The notes beneath the pieces are model-generated. The model had not been told where the DNA came from and made no database searches. It saw only the letters and a list, made by a program, of their open reading frames with translations. This document shows, one piece after another, positions 34,448 through 45,279 of a stretch of 64,000 nucleotides of DNA. Both the position numbers and the translations under genes were made by a program. The DNA is from Pseudevernia furfuracea (lineage: Eukaryota; Ascomycota; Lecanoromycetes; Lecanorales; Parmeliaceae), in contig JAIUPT010000028.1 of NCBI GenBank assembly GCA_022315425.1, positions 248,001 to 312,000 on the forward strand, written 5' to 3'. Position 1 is the stretch's first letter. Every line of letters starts with the position of its first letter.

Positions 34448-36278
34448 ACTGAGACTGTTGAGGTGGGCTTGATAAAGTGGAGTTGAAGGAAGTTGAAAGA
34501 AAATGGGATGCCAAATCGATCATAAGAAAGGTTGGAGATGCACCGGCAATGAAGGTGTGAATAGGCGGTCAAGGGAGATCGAACCTACGATGAAGCGTAG
34601 CGTTATCATGAGAATTGATTCGGTGATTGACACTTGGCACTGCCAGTCCCAGCTACATGGATCTCCAGGGGCCTACGATGTCTTGTACGTTGTGACAGAA
34701 GCCATTGTCGGACTTGCCTGCTTCCTGAAGGAAATGCAGTCAGAACATGACATGGAGCTTTCTATTTCTTACTGATATGCTCTGATAGGCGGTCTCGACA
34801 CTCATTCCTCCACTTTCGTCCTTCGACGTTGCTTTGTCGTATTGGAGCTATATGACACGTGACGCTACGGGACGAGTGGCGAAAAGAGAGTAAAAAAGGA
34901 TCACGGTCTGCGAGTGCCAAAGTAGACTTGTTGAAAGGGCTTGACTTTCTATACAAATTTGGCCTTCGAGTATAAGTGTTTGGGAAGGACCTCGAGAAAT
35001 TAATTCGAGGGTTGTGAGGATCGCACGATACTTCTCGTCGCCACTAAGTCCAGGCGGAGATGAACTCTACCTCCCAGGAAACGTTCCAGAAAACATTCCA
35101 GAACCCGATGTGAGTAAGCTCAGAGATTGGATGGGTGCGGAAGCCCAACTGGCTTGCGTCCGAAATGGAGAAGTATCAAAACTTCAATGACAAATCTCAA
35201 AGTCTATCTCGCAGGGCAGGATCCGGGGGGGTAGACTGTACGAGTGTGATGGACAATAATGTTTGCTGAAGAAGGGGGGGAAAGAAGTTCACATACACAT
35301 ATCGAAGTAGAGATGGTGTCGCGAAAGTCGCACATCCACAACAATGCCTTCACTCTCAATCAGTACGAGCTCACCAGCCATTTTGGTAGCCAAAACGCTA
35401 ATCAGCGAACTAGGTGAGCACTACCGAATTTTATGGAGAGCTGCTACAGACTTCCTCCCACCTTTGCGCCCTGGATCCAAAAGTTCCTCCTAGGCAAAAT
35501 GCCCGAGACGTTTTATCTTAATCGAAGATGAGATCATCCCACTTGTGGACGGTCTCCTGAAACTCCACGACTTCCGATTACTTATAGGTGGCAGGTCAAC
35601 CGCATGAACACCAACACGCCTTTCGATCGGGCAAGAAAATGGGTTGAACATCAACGGCGACCATGCGTAACCTTCAGCATGCCAGGCGAAGATAGTCAAG
35701 GACTTGGAGTTCTTCGAGAGACTTGGAAAAAGACCGGAGATTGTGGTTCAAGCCTCTGAAGTTCACCCGTTAGTAACATTACCGGGCTCACACGAAAAAT
35801 TTTGAGGTCAGTGGTGAACGTATCGCAAAAACAGCCGAGGGTTTGGAAACCACAGCGTGGAAGGGCGTCACCTGATTCCTTTGTGGCGAAGATCTGTCAG
35901 AGGGAGTCTTTTTTGCCTCAGATGCGATGAAGTGATCCAGCCCCCTATGGTTTAACATTACAGCGAGAGAGTGGGCGATTTCCTGGGACTTGCTAGGTGT
36001 GAACGAAGTCTAAGAGAGGCCTCCTTGGTCCATTAAAGATGAGCAAGTACACTGCACCAATGCGTCCCCATCTCGTCTGCTCTTCCACGTGTACGGACCA
36101 AACCAACACTTCAAGCCATCCGCTGACATACCCGGACATTGGTTGCCACCTTTTTTGTATCCACCACTGCAGTCAACATGCCGTGAGAAGTCCTCACACC
36201 CCATCTGACCCCCATATTTAATAGACCGGGGGTTCTCAGACCAAAGACCTCCCAGCTCACCCAAGCCGGTCTCACTTC
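34448..36278. other. gene-poor region, nothing supported
   Basis: Only short frames are present. A plus-strand frame around 34946-35191 (PGGDELYLPGNVPENIPEP) is protein-like but has no start codon or partner exon. Confidence 0.45.
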
Positions 36279-36590
36279 TCACAACGACAGCAAGAACACG
36301 GGGAAGATCACGCCAGAGAAGCCGACAATGAAGCAAGCGCTTTCACCAAGAGCATGACCAGTACCGCACATTCCTCGTGACAGGAGACCACGTGCACCAA
36401 CAATCGACTGGAGCAGAATGCAAAACACTATAGCGTAAAAGGGGGCATTTTCAGGTAATGGACCGACAACCTGAAATACCTCAAGGCTGCCCACACGTTT
36501 CGTAGATCGACGGCCCAATTTGTGGCGGACAACCTGGCTGGAGCCACGTGAGCTGAGAGCTTGTGGAGGATGTCTCAAGGAAGGATTCAT
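36279..36590 (-). CDS. hypothetical small membrane protein
   Basis: The frame encodes 103 residues from the ATG at 36590 (MNPSLRHPPQALSSRG). It has a basic N-terminal half and two hydrophobic stretches (FYAIVFCILLQSIVGA and IVGFSGVIFPVFLLSL) that could span a membrane. I recognise no family. A different minus-strand frame overlaps its 3' end, so the coding status is uncertain. Confidence 0.25.
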   Translation of the reverse strand: MNPSLRHPPQALSSRGSSQVVRHKLGRRSTKRVGSLEVFQVVGPLPENAPFYAIVFCILLQSIVGARGLLSRGMCGTGHALGESACFIVGFSGVIFPVFLLSL

Positions 36591-37199
36591 GGCAACACAA
36601 GGCGATCCATTGGAAGAAGAATACGTGATGTGTAAGAAGGATAGATTGAATCTACCTATGATGAATTGCGTATGTATTTATGGTTGAGAGGCTAGTAAGT
36701 ATGAAAACCGAGCCCCCCTGATTTGCGAGGGTCATTGCGTCTTGAAATATATGCGACAGGATCGTGCAGTGTAAATCCGAATATGTAGATGAATCTTCAG
36801 CTAGCAGACTCAAAAGCGTTGTTGTTTTCAAGAAGACGGCGAAAGGCCGTGGATGAGCACGGAAGCTTCGGCGCTTGCAACTGCATCGTGTATCTAGACC
36901 TGAAGGGTGGATTCTTCATGCTCGCACTCCTTTGGAAAACTAGCCCCATGCCAGTCCGCAGGCTAGGATATTGTTTGATTCAGAGTACTGATCTGAGTGC
37001 CGAAAACGTCAGGTGGAACTGGTATTCTGAGGACGCGAGATTGACGTACCATACAGGAGCAGACGACGAAGCGCTTGTTCTGCTAATGTCTCACTTTTCA
37101 CCGAGATGATCTTCCCAACTCTCATTCACACGAGCGATACAGGCTCCTTTCCGGCTTGGTCGGCGCATCCTCTCAGCTCCAGCTCGGTCTTATCCAATG
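36591..37199. other. intergenic, nothing recognised
   Basis: There is a plus-strand frame at 36789-37109 without motifs. No other signal was seen. Confidence 0.4.
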
Positions 37200-37860
37200 C
37201 TCAGTAATCCAGTAAAGCTAAGACCGACATTCTTGTTCTTCAGCTTGGGCAGGCACTGCATATTCACGTCCGGGGTTCGCCAACCACGGCCGCTGCGGAT
37301 CGTGCACACCCCTCGGCAACTCCTCGATAATCCTCCCCTTCTTTCACCGTCTCCTCCATGATCCCCCAGACACGTCTCGGCTCCAACCCGCCCATACCAG
37401 ACGCCCTTCCCCGCAAGCGGACTGAAACTCTCGCCATCTTCTGCCTTCCGTTTCCGTGGCAGATAGATCCCCACACCCCCCGCGTAACGCATGGGCCCCC
37501 GATATGACTCGTCAGACCCACATTCGCATCCTTCAGCGTGATGCTTCGTGGGCCGGGTTCCCAACTTCGGGGGGGAGCTTGACGCTACATTTCCAGCCTG
37601 CCGTCTGCGAGGTCGCACACATCCTCGGCGATGAATTCTCTGAACTCTTTTCCGCAAGATGGGACCCAGTGTCCCGCACCGGGGTATCCCCCCTGGACAT
37701 GTGCCCGCAGATCAGAGTGGTACCGGATGACCCTGATGTGACATGCGGGCTTCTCCGGGGGTGGAAAGCCGGTTGCTATCGAAATCCTCCCCGGGGGACT
37801 GTGGTGACGTCTATCCCGGAAGTCTACAAGGATTTTTCTTCCCCGGGGGTTCTCCGAGGA
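37200..37860 (-). pseudogene. frame-jumping relic of an unrecognised protein gene
   Basis: Reading 37860 to 37200 on the minus strand, protein-like segments appear in successive frames. The first is RVIRYHSDLRAHVQGGYPGA followed by GHWVPSCGKEFREFIAED. Next comes LKDANVGLTSHI, then GPMRYAGGVGIYLPRKRKAE with SPLAGKGVWYGRVGAE in another frame, and finally EETVKEGEDYRGVAEGCARS in a third. Each passage joins naturally with the next at the point where the frame changes. That points to a once-continuous gene damaged by several small indels. I cannot name the family. A 182-codon frame on the plus strand here looks like a shadow. Confidence 0.45.
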
Positions 37861-38384
37861 AGGTTCTCGGCGAAGGCCTCGAGGGATGTAGGTGTATTAT
37901 GGAGTTTCGCATATGTGGAGGTGCTGAGGGTAGAGAGCAACACAGAGTTAAGGTCGGAGAAGAAATTGACTTTCCTAGAGAGCGGAGAATGGAGCTGTTT
38001 GTAATCAATTCAGGAGCCAGCGTGACACATGTTTCTCCAAAAAAAAAAGGATGTTACAAGCGTGAGTAGAGAAGCGACCTAAGACTGTCTTCTAAGTAGC
38101 ACAGTAGGGAGTCTTCGGACGCTTGCTTACTCTTGTGAAGTGATGGGGTCGCCCAGGCAGGTGTCGCTGCTAGAATTGAGAAGCTGGACACGGAATGTTG
38201 CTCGCGAGCATCCGTTGTTTAGCTATGCAGTCGCGCGTGGTTTTTCCTGCCATATAAACACCCTGATACCCGTTCATCAGTGGATAGAGACTGTAGTTTC
38301 ATACATATGATTGCTACGCTAAACGGAAATACCATTCCCATTCTCACAGTCCCTGTATACTCCGCAACGAACCTGGCGCATTCA
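37861..38384. other. intergenic, nothing recognised
   Basis: This is the 3' flank of the kinase gene. It contains a run of A residues near 38040. Confidence 0.4.
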
Positions 38385-40550
38385 TCACCTTCTTCTTCCT
38401 CCTCCCCCGTCATCGTCATCGTCATGATGCAATGTAACACTGTTAAACTCCTCGAAGGGATCCGCCAACTCGCCGGCCGGCGTCGCAATACCGCTGTCCA
38501 GCGGTACCCCCTTCAGCGCACTACCCGGTACACCCATCATGCCATCTTTGCTAACACCTCCACCTAAGCTTGTCCCAGTACCCATATCCATACTGCTATT
38601 TGACTCTTTAACGTTTCGGAAGTTTACAGTATCAATAGCACGGCCTTGGTGAGGGATCATGGGGGGTTTCATGTGACGGAGGAGGGCCCATTGGGTTGAG
38701 CGGAAGAATGGATGGGTTTTCACGTCGGACGCGCCGGCACGGGAGCCAATGCGGCGGACTTCATCTTTTATGAGCAGTTTGCGGATGAGAGACTTGCAGA
38801 GGCTAGAGGCATGTGGTTAGCACTTGACCTTGCATTCTTCTGCAAAAGAGGAGAACATGGGGACATACTGCGATATTTGCGGAGCACCAGAATGCTCTGG
38901 GAACGGCACGTCATCACGGAGGATATTAGCAAATGTCTGGTTCCGGCTTTTGCCCTTGAATGGTGTGGTGCCGAAAAGCATTTCATACACTAATATACCG
39001 AGCGTCCACCAGTCCACTGCACTAGTATGACCGCAACCTTTAATGACTTCGGGTGCAATGTATTCTTCTGTACCGACGAACGAATTGGTTCGGAAGTTAG
39101 CTATGCAGGATTTGGTGTCGATTGTGGGTAAGGAGTTCGGAGTGGCACCATTGCGGCCAATAATCATTTTTGGGGCACCGTCAGGGCCAGACTGTTTCGA
39201 AAGGTCAAAGTCTGACAACATGATGTGACCAGACTGATGCAACAGGATGTCTATTGTTGTCAGCTTTTAGCTCCTGCGTGAGAATGTACGCGACTGACTT
39301 TCAGGCTTTAAGTCTCGATATATGAAACCCATCAAATGTAGATATTCGAGTGCTGCTGTGACTTCGCCTGCGTAGAAACGAGCATCGTCCTCAGGAATAC
39401 ATTTCCCTGGCCGTGTTTGCAGTGCTTCGTCTGTCAGCTTGGTTTTTAGGGAACGGGATCTCCAACTGACCTCTAAAGAACTCCCCCCCACTGCAGTACT
39501 CCATGCATAGATAAAGATGATCTTCTGACTGAAAAGAGTGGTACAACGTAACAATGAATGGGTGGTTGCTGGTAGCCAAGATCTCTTGCTCTGCTAGTGC
39601 ACGCTTGATCTTGTTCCTCTTGATCATCTCTTTCTTGCTTAAGACTGACTCAATGTCAGTAGACCGTTGAACTCCCAGAGTACGAAGACTTGCGTACCTT
39701 TCATAGCATACAATCGACTCGACCGTTTCTCGCGGACAAGGTATACCTTCCCTACGTCTCCCTTGCCGATCAACTTGATTTTGTCAAAACTTGCAGGTCC
39801 AACCTCCACTTCTCTAACTTTAATCGAGTTCGAGCTGTATGTTCTCCGAAACGCTATCGATTGCCGCAATTGTCCCGGAGAAGGTAGCTTGCCATCCGCA
39901 TCTGGTACAGGTAACAGATGACCCTTGTTGTGGTCCACCATGCTTATTGATGAATCTTCTCCATTCTGCGCCATCGGTTCTTTCCCTAACCCCGCTGATG
40001 ACGGCCTCTCGTTGTGTTTCGAGCTCTGGAACAGGCCTTGAGCATTGGGAGCAGATGCGACTCTTCGCAATTGTCGAGCCAGCTCTTCTTTCCCTGCTGC
40101 TGTAGCCTGATCATTTGCACCGCTCACAGCTTCCACCTTTGTATGAACGGGCGTATCTGGTGGCGAAGGAGGTACGCTGCTGTCATTGTGATGTCTCAGT
40201 GTGGGAGGTCCTTGATGAGCAAAATAGGGGTTTGCCAGCGCCGTTGGTGACATGCCATTTTCCAAAGGGTCTCCTTCACTGGCTACTGTTTGTGACCTAT
40301 TACGGGTTATACCACCGAGAAAACGTGATTGTCTGAAGGACTTGGTCTCGGATTTGGGGGTGGGAAGGCCGTCAGTGCCGATGACCGTATTATTTCCCGA
40401 GCTACTGATGCGGAAAAAGTTTTTGATTCTTTGGGGAAAGTCTTTTGAACCATTTGTCTGGCGTGAGGAGCTCGACAGACCAGAAAAGTTCCGCTTCTCG
40501 TTGTGCATCGCGGAGGCATTCGAGGATGAAGAGCTAAAGAGCTGGGTCAT
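38385..40550 (-). CDS. nrc-2: AGC-family Ser/Thr kinase, nrc-2/Fpk1 type
   Basis: Relatives are Neurospora NRC-2 and yeast Fpk1/Kin82, which control polar growth and phospholipid flippases at the plasma membrane. Five exons, 40550-39698, 39644-39471, 39424-39299, 39250-38869 and 38802-38385, give 650 residues. The N-terminal 240 residues are Ser/Pro-rich and likely phospho-regulated. The kinase domain follows: glycine loop IGKGDVGKVYLV, catalytic Lys in YAMKVLSKKEM, catalytic loop YRDLKPENILL, metal site as SDFDLSKQ (DFD instead of DFG, usual in this family), a long insert before FVGTEEYIAPEVIKG, and TSAVDWWTLGILVYEML. The C-lobe ends KSLIRKLLIKDEVRRIGSR, and the AGC tail includes THPFFRSTQWALLRHMKPP. 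The terminus is DDDDDGGGGRRR. Intron 2 ends AAG. Confidence 0.93.
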
Positions 40551-41357
40551 TGTGGCCGGCTGATTTACTCAGTGTTGAAGTTGTGAGAGGATTGATTGTA
40601 TCTTCAGGGGTTGTCGATGTATTCCGTGGATTTTTTGAAGATTTTCTGGATCTGGTGGTGAAAGAATTGGTGGAATGTAAATCAATGCACTGGTGGAGGC
40701 ATGATATGGGTATGGACTTGGCTGGATGGCGGGGCTGGAAGGATGGTAAGCTGTATAGCTGGCTAGACGTTGTTTACGAGGTCAGAGTGATGTAGAAAAA
40801 GGGTAGTGTTGTCCTGCCAGGTATGAGGCAGAGGTACCTTACTTACTGCTTGCTCAATGCTCACTAATTCAACAAGAAGTACAGGGGGTTCGGCCGAGCT
40901 TGCGGTGGGGTCCGGTGGCGGAATACGGGATCTCGATGCGGCGATGCCCTAACACAAAAGCAATCGTCGCTCGACTCGAAATAGACAATATATTGTGGCA
41001 TATATTGTATACCGTAGCAGACATCAGTCATCCAGAGTCAATTCCCCCCCCTATGTCATATGATAATTCTGTGATAATTCTATTTGAACTATTTCCCAAG
41101 CCTGGAAATCCCTTCTACTTCTACGCGCCCAAATGGGAGTTGCGGGGTATGGCTACCTTACCTTAGGCTTTCTCCGCTGGAGAATGAACCCCTATATGGG
41201 AATAGACTCTCTGAGAGGCTGCGCTCAACGAACATCGAGTGGGGTGGGGGTGAAAACACTAAACCCATTGGAAGATGCAATTGACTTGGTCATGAAAAGA
41301 ATGACACATCACTCTTTGCCTCATGATATACAAGCTAAGCATAGCTATCGAACAATA
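40551..41357. other. intergenic, kinase promoter and arp3 3' flank
   Basis: This 0.8-kb region is upstream of the nrc-2-type kinase and downstream of arp3. No gene can be supported. Confidence 0.45.
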
Positions 41358-42944
41358 TCACGTACTACCCGGCCCTCCGATCAGATTGAACCTTCTCACG
41401 ATGCTCGGCCCAATCTCATCATATTCTGCTTTGGTATGACAGTAACTCCTGAACTCGGGAGTCTGCCCCAGCAAGCTTCCTCCAAACCATGGGCCATGCC
41501 GTTGCCTCTTGTGGGTCACAACCTGCACTTCGAGACCACCGCTTTTCTTTCCACCACTTCGGACCTCGGATGCTCGGATTCTCGCGTCCACCATGTGCTT
41601 AATATCCCGCTGTAATCGTCTACCGAAATCTTTGTATAGTGTGGAGCCGCCTGAAAGCACAATGTTTTTGTACAGACCTCGTCTGACATCGATTGGCGAT
41701 GATTGGATGACACCATCGACAACTGTAGGTAGTGGAGTGAGGAAATCGGAGGAGTAGATTTCCGGGTTGAAGAAGATCTCAGGCGCCAGGAAACGCTCAT
41801 ATCCGACGTCCACGGTAACGCTCCGTCCATTTGGCGAAGTGACCGTGTGTTTTAGAAACCGATCTGGCTCCCTGTCGAATCTTGAAAATTCCTTGACTAT
41901 ATCCGGACAGACGTAACAGTATTCCTCTTTGATCCTCTCCGCGGTCTTCAAGCTGCTGTCTGGTTCCCCACGGTCTCGGAGCAGGGATTGTACAAAGTAT
42001 GTGATGTCTCGGCCTGCGATAGGTATACTTTTGATAGAGCTGCCAATGACATATCCTTCTGCCACCGGTATGACATGCGTTACTCCATCTCCTGAGTCGA
42101 TAACAGTGCCGGTCAGCGAACGATCTGAGACCTTGGAAGATGTCCACGAGGCTGCCAGCGCAAGGACAGCTTGTACCGCAATGTAGAGACCGGCGCAATT
42201 GAAGGATTCGAACATGATCTCAGCGGTATTCTCTCGGTTTTCGGGTGGGTTCAACGGCTATGCATTATTAGTATTGGCATGTTGCTACAGGTAGATGGAA
42301 CATACAGGTTCCGTGAGTAGGAAGTAGTGATCTTCTGGTTCGACACGAAGGTATTTAAAGATCGAATTGGACCAGAAGCGCTCCATGTAATCCTACGTGT
42401 GTCAGCTGGTGCATTCCTGGCGCAAAAATCAAGAGACATACCCAATTCTCAACTTGTCCATGCCGTACCGGATAATGTATGCCATAGCCTACGGGGGTCA
42501 GTCCAGGGCCGAACATCATCCAATATCTCTTTCATACCAGGCCCACTCGCTGCAGCTAATGCCTCATCCCCAATGAAGAAATCCAGATCCTCAGTCCCTC
42601 TCTTCGCAGACAAGGCACCACCAGAACCGGTCCCACCAGTGAGGAACGAGGGCTTGTTTGCAATGGCTGGTCTTCCGGACCCAGAGCCACCAGTCCCTCC
42701 AGGGCCGCCTTTCGTTGCTATTGCTGTTGGGAAAACGAAAGAAGGAGAATCATTGCCCGCAAAACCTTGTAGAAATCAGTACCGAGCGTAGATTGTGCCG
42801 GCCTTGTAATTGTAGTTGAAGACACATACCGAGCTTTGAGAAGCCTGTACCGCTGCTCTGATATCAGTAAATTGGACTCTGCACAACTGTAGATTATTTT
42901 CACACTTACTTGTCAATGACAACGGCAGGGGTTTGCGTTGCCAT
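41358..42944 (-). CDS. arp3: actin-related protein 3, Arp2/3 complex
   Basis: Arp3 is one of the two actin-like subunits of the Arp2/3 complex that nucleates branched actin at endocytic patches. Six exons, 42944-42910, 42852-42830, 42765-42538, 42488-42442, 42392-42306 and 42257-41358, encode 439 residues. Motifs in order: MATQTPAVVIDNGTGFSKLG (phosphate loop), DFFIGDEALAAASGPGYGIH, PIRHGQVENWDYMERFW, YFLLTEPPLNPPENREN, GTVIDSGDGVTHVIPVAEGY, NIVLSGGSTLYKDFGRRLQR, and the C-terminal KAEYDEIGPSIVRRF. Exon 2 is only 23 bp. Intron 2 uses an AAG acceptor. A Gly/Ser-rich insertion follows FVFPTAIATKG. The UCS protein in this window acts on the same actin-myosin machinery, though the genes are far apart. 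Confidence 0.96.
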
Positions 42945-43216
42945 GGTCGCTCAGATCGTTGCCTGGAGCTGTTCAAAACCAAATTTTCACCTCAACTGAC
43001 TGGACAAAACACAGCAAGATGCTTCCTATCGTCCATCGCTGTTTGCTCTATGCAATAGTGAGAAAGCATCAGGAACATAAGAAGCCGAAGCTGTCGCCTA
43101 CAAACGCGCGGCAATTCGGGATCGGCGAATCAATCCTCCGTGCCTCTTTGCAAAAGCCGACACCAAAACTACTCCTTTGCAGCACACCAGGTCAAACAAA
43201 AGACTGTCTCTACGGA
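42945..43216. promoter_or_regulatory. bidirectional promoter, arp3 / smF
   Basis: The start codons of two divergent housekeeping genes are 272 bp apart. No specific site was identified. Confidence 0.45.
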
Positions 43217-43784
43217 ATGGCTGTAAGTGTCCTGTCAATCTTCTCGGCTTGATCGTCCTATTCTTGGAGTATGCGCTTGGGCGTAAATACTGACTTGACA
43301 CAGTCAGTCCCAGTAAATCCGCGCCCCATGCTGCAGTCACTGTAAGTCTACTTCGCTCTGACCTCCCACGGCATCCCTTTGGCTTCCATGCTGCCTTCCA
43401 TTCAGATCCCAATCCATGCCTTGTTACGGAGCTCTTGCGTGTGTGTCAGAGACTACCGGCTAATGATTCTGCTCTTCTACAGTGTCAACGAGCCAGTCAT
43501 AATCCGTCTCAAATGGGGCCAGACCGAATATCACGGTCGCCTGATAAGCGTCGACTCGTACATGAACATCCAGCTTTCAAATACAGAGGAGTTCATCGAT
43601 GGCAAGAGCACGGGTACTTTGGGGCAGGTTTTGATACGGTAGGCTAGGAAGCTTGATGAGGGCCAAAGCGCGTTGGGAAAATAAGCTACAAGTGCTGATT
43701 CGTTGAATGTCTAGGTGCAACAACGTTCTTTGGATATCAGGTGGGAAGGGTATGAAGCAGGATGATGTGTCGATGGAGGGATAG
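43217..43784 (+). CDS. smF: small nuclear ribonucleoprotein F (SmF)
   Basis: SmF is one of seven proteins of the Sm ring on spliceosomal U snRNAs. Four exons, 43217-43222, 43304-43341, 43483-43638 and 43715-43784, encode 89 residues. The first exon is only ATG GCT. The Sm1 motif is VIIRLKWGQTEYHGRLISVD then YMNIQLSNTEEF, and the Sm2 motif is GQVLIRCNNVLWIS. The tail GGKGMKQDDVSMEG is short and acidic. All phases agree and the N-terminus reads MASVPVNPRPMLQSL, as in other ascomycete SmF proteins. Without splicing, only the Sm1 part appears as an open frame. Confidence 0.95.
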
Positions 43785-45279
43785 AGAATCACGCTAGGTC
43801 TGATGATTGAGACAGATCAGGGACAGCAAAGGCTCTATGGTCCTGGAAAGTGGATGGACCACGATCGGTATTTGTGTAGACGGCGGGCGAAGATCCGAGA
43901 TACAAAAGTTCAGGCATCACGGCCACCTAGGACAGGGGCTCTGGGCGCCTTGCCAATGATACCCACAATTCACAGCTGCGAAGTGTCTCATTTTGCTTAT
44001 ATTACTGGTCTCATCTTCCTAGTGCCAACTCTCCGTGAAAACCAATTACATCTTGACGGTAGTTTCATCTGGTTCTGCTCTGCAGGTTTGCGATCTCAGT
44101 CGACTGCTTCCACATGTAAACACGTGCCTGTATTGGATTGTGGATTTACTTAATTATGTCTCAAGAACAGCTGCTCATGGCTGCAAGTCCCGTCCGCCTC
44201 GCAAAATGCTTTGTATCGTGACGCAAGGTCAGTGTTGATGATCGCCAGCTCGTGTTTGCTCAGAGATCTAGATATCATTTTCAGCACTAAGATTGTGGAA
44301 TAAGTACTTCTAAGGAGATCGCTCGGGACGCTCCGACCCCGACTGTCAGCTCCTGGGCGGCTTGGTATTCCCGAATAAATCCTTGGCTGCACATTGGATG
44401 GGGGTTGTGAAGTGATCTGACTGCAGCGCACGTCCGATTTGACAGATCGCATTGTCAGGAAACCCAGCATTCGGCTTTGTGCCCATCAACATCAAGATAA
44501 CTACTATGCTCAGACTCACTTTAAACGCTCGCGCTTGGCATTTGGTCACCACGTTCGAAAACGGACTCTGAGGCGTTTTCGGACAGAATATAATGACGGA
44601 CACGAGTACTACTACTACAAGAGATCGTCGAGGCGCCAAATATTGACCAAATAGTTGGGAATTCTCGGACCAATTCAGAGTTTATGACATTTCCAAGGCT
44701 ACCGTCCGGCAAAAAAAAACAAAGGGGCATGTTGACACTGCAAGGGCGAACAAAGCACGAGGCACGTTGGGGAACGATTGGCAGCGAGGCACTTTGGAAA
44801 GCAGGGGCTTCGGACGACAACGTAGCCTTTCTGCATGAGCGATAAAATGACATGCGATCCAGACAGTCTGAGCACTCTAATTCTGGAGACAACTCCAGCG
44901 GAGGCATATACCCTCCGGATGCCATGCCACGCTTCCTGAGTTCATATGCCTTCCGGGCTGCCGCATCCTCTGCCTAGAGTAGCCCTCGAAACATCCCCAA
45001 CGAGCGATCGTCAATGCTCTATAAAGTAATTGGTGCAACCTGTAAAATAGCATTTCGAGAAACGTGGCCACCAGAAAGGTGCAGATTAGAGCGTTTGAAA
45101 GGAATCCAGGAACAAGTAAGATAGTCGTCACAAAAGCGGTCAACAGAACCAAAAGATCCTTGCGGAATTTTCCCCGCCCGCCCTAGCCCTACGACATCAT
45201 ACCTATCTTTTCCATATCTATCGCTCCTCCCTCCCCCCACTGATGAAGGTTCTTCACGCAGTCTACCGATGTTCAACTC
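43785..45279. other. intergenic, Kcs1 upstream region
   Basis: This 1.5-kb stretch upstream of Kcs1 contains minus-strand frames at 44521-44925 and 44877-45152 without recognisable motifs. A C-rich stretch near 45230 is probably promoter or 5' UTR of Kcs1. Confidence 0.45.

Noticed and set aside
34946..35191. Protein-like plus-strand frame (PGGDELYLPGNVPENIPEP)
   Set aside because: It has no start codon, no partner exon and no recognised family; kept only as a possible relic within the gene-poor region.
37456..38004. 182-codon plus-strand frame
   Set aside because: The opposite strand carries the more protein-like but broken sequence; this frame has no motif and is probably its shadow.
44521..45152. 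Two minus-strand frames upstream of Kcs1
   Set aside because: They overlap each other in different frames and show no motifs; the region is better explained as Kcs1 upstream DNA.
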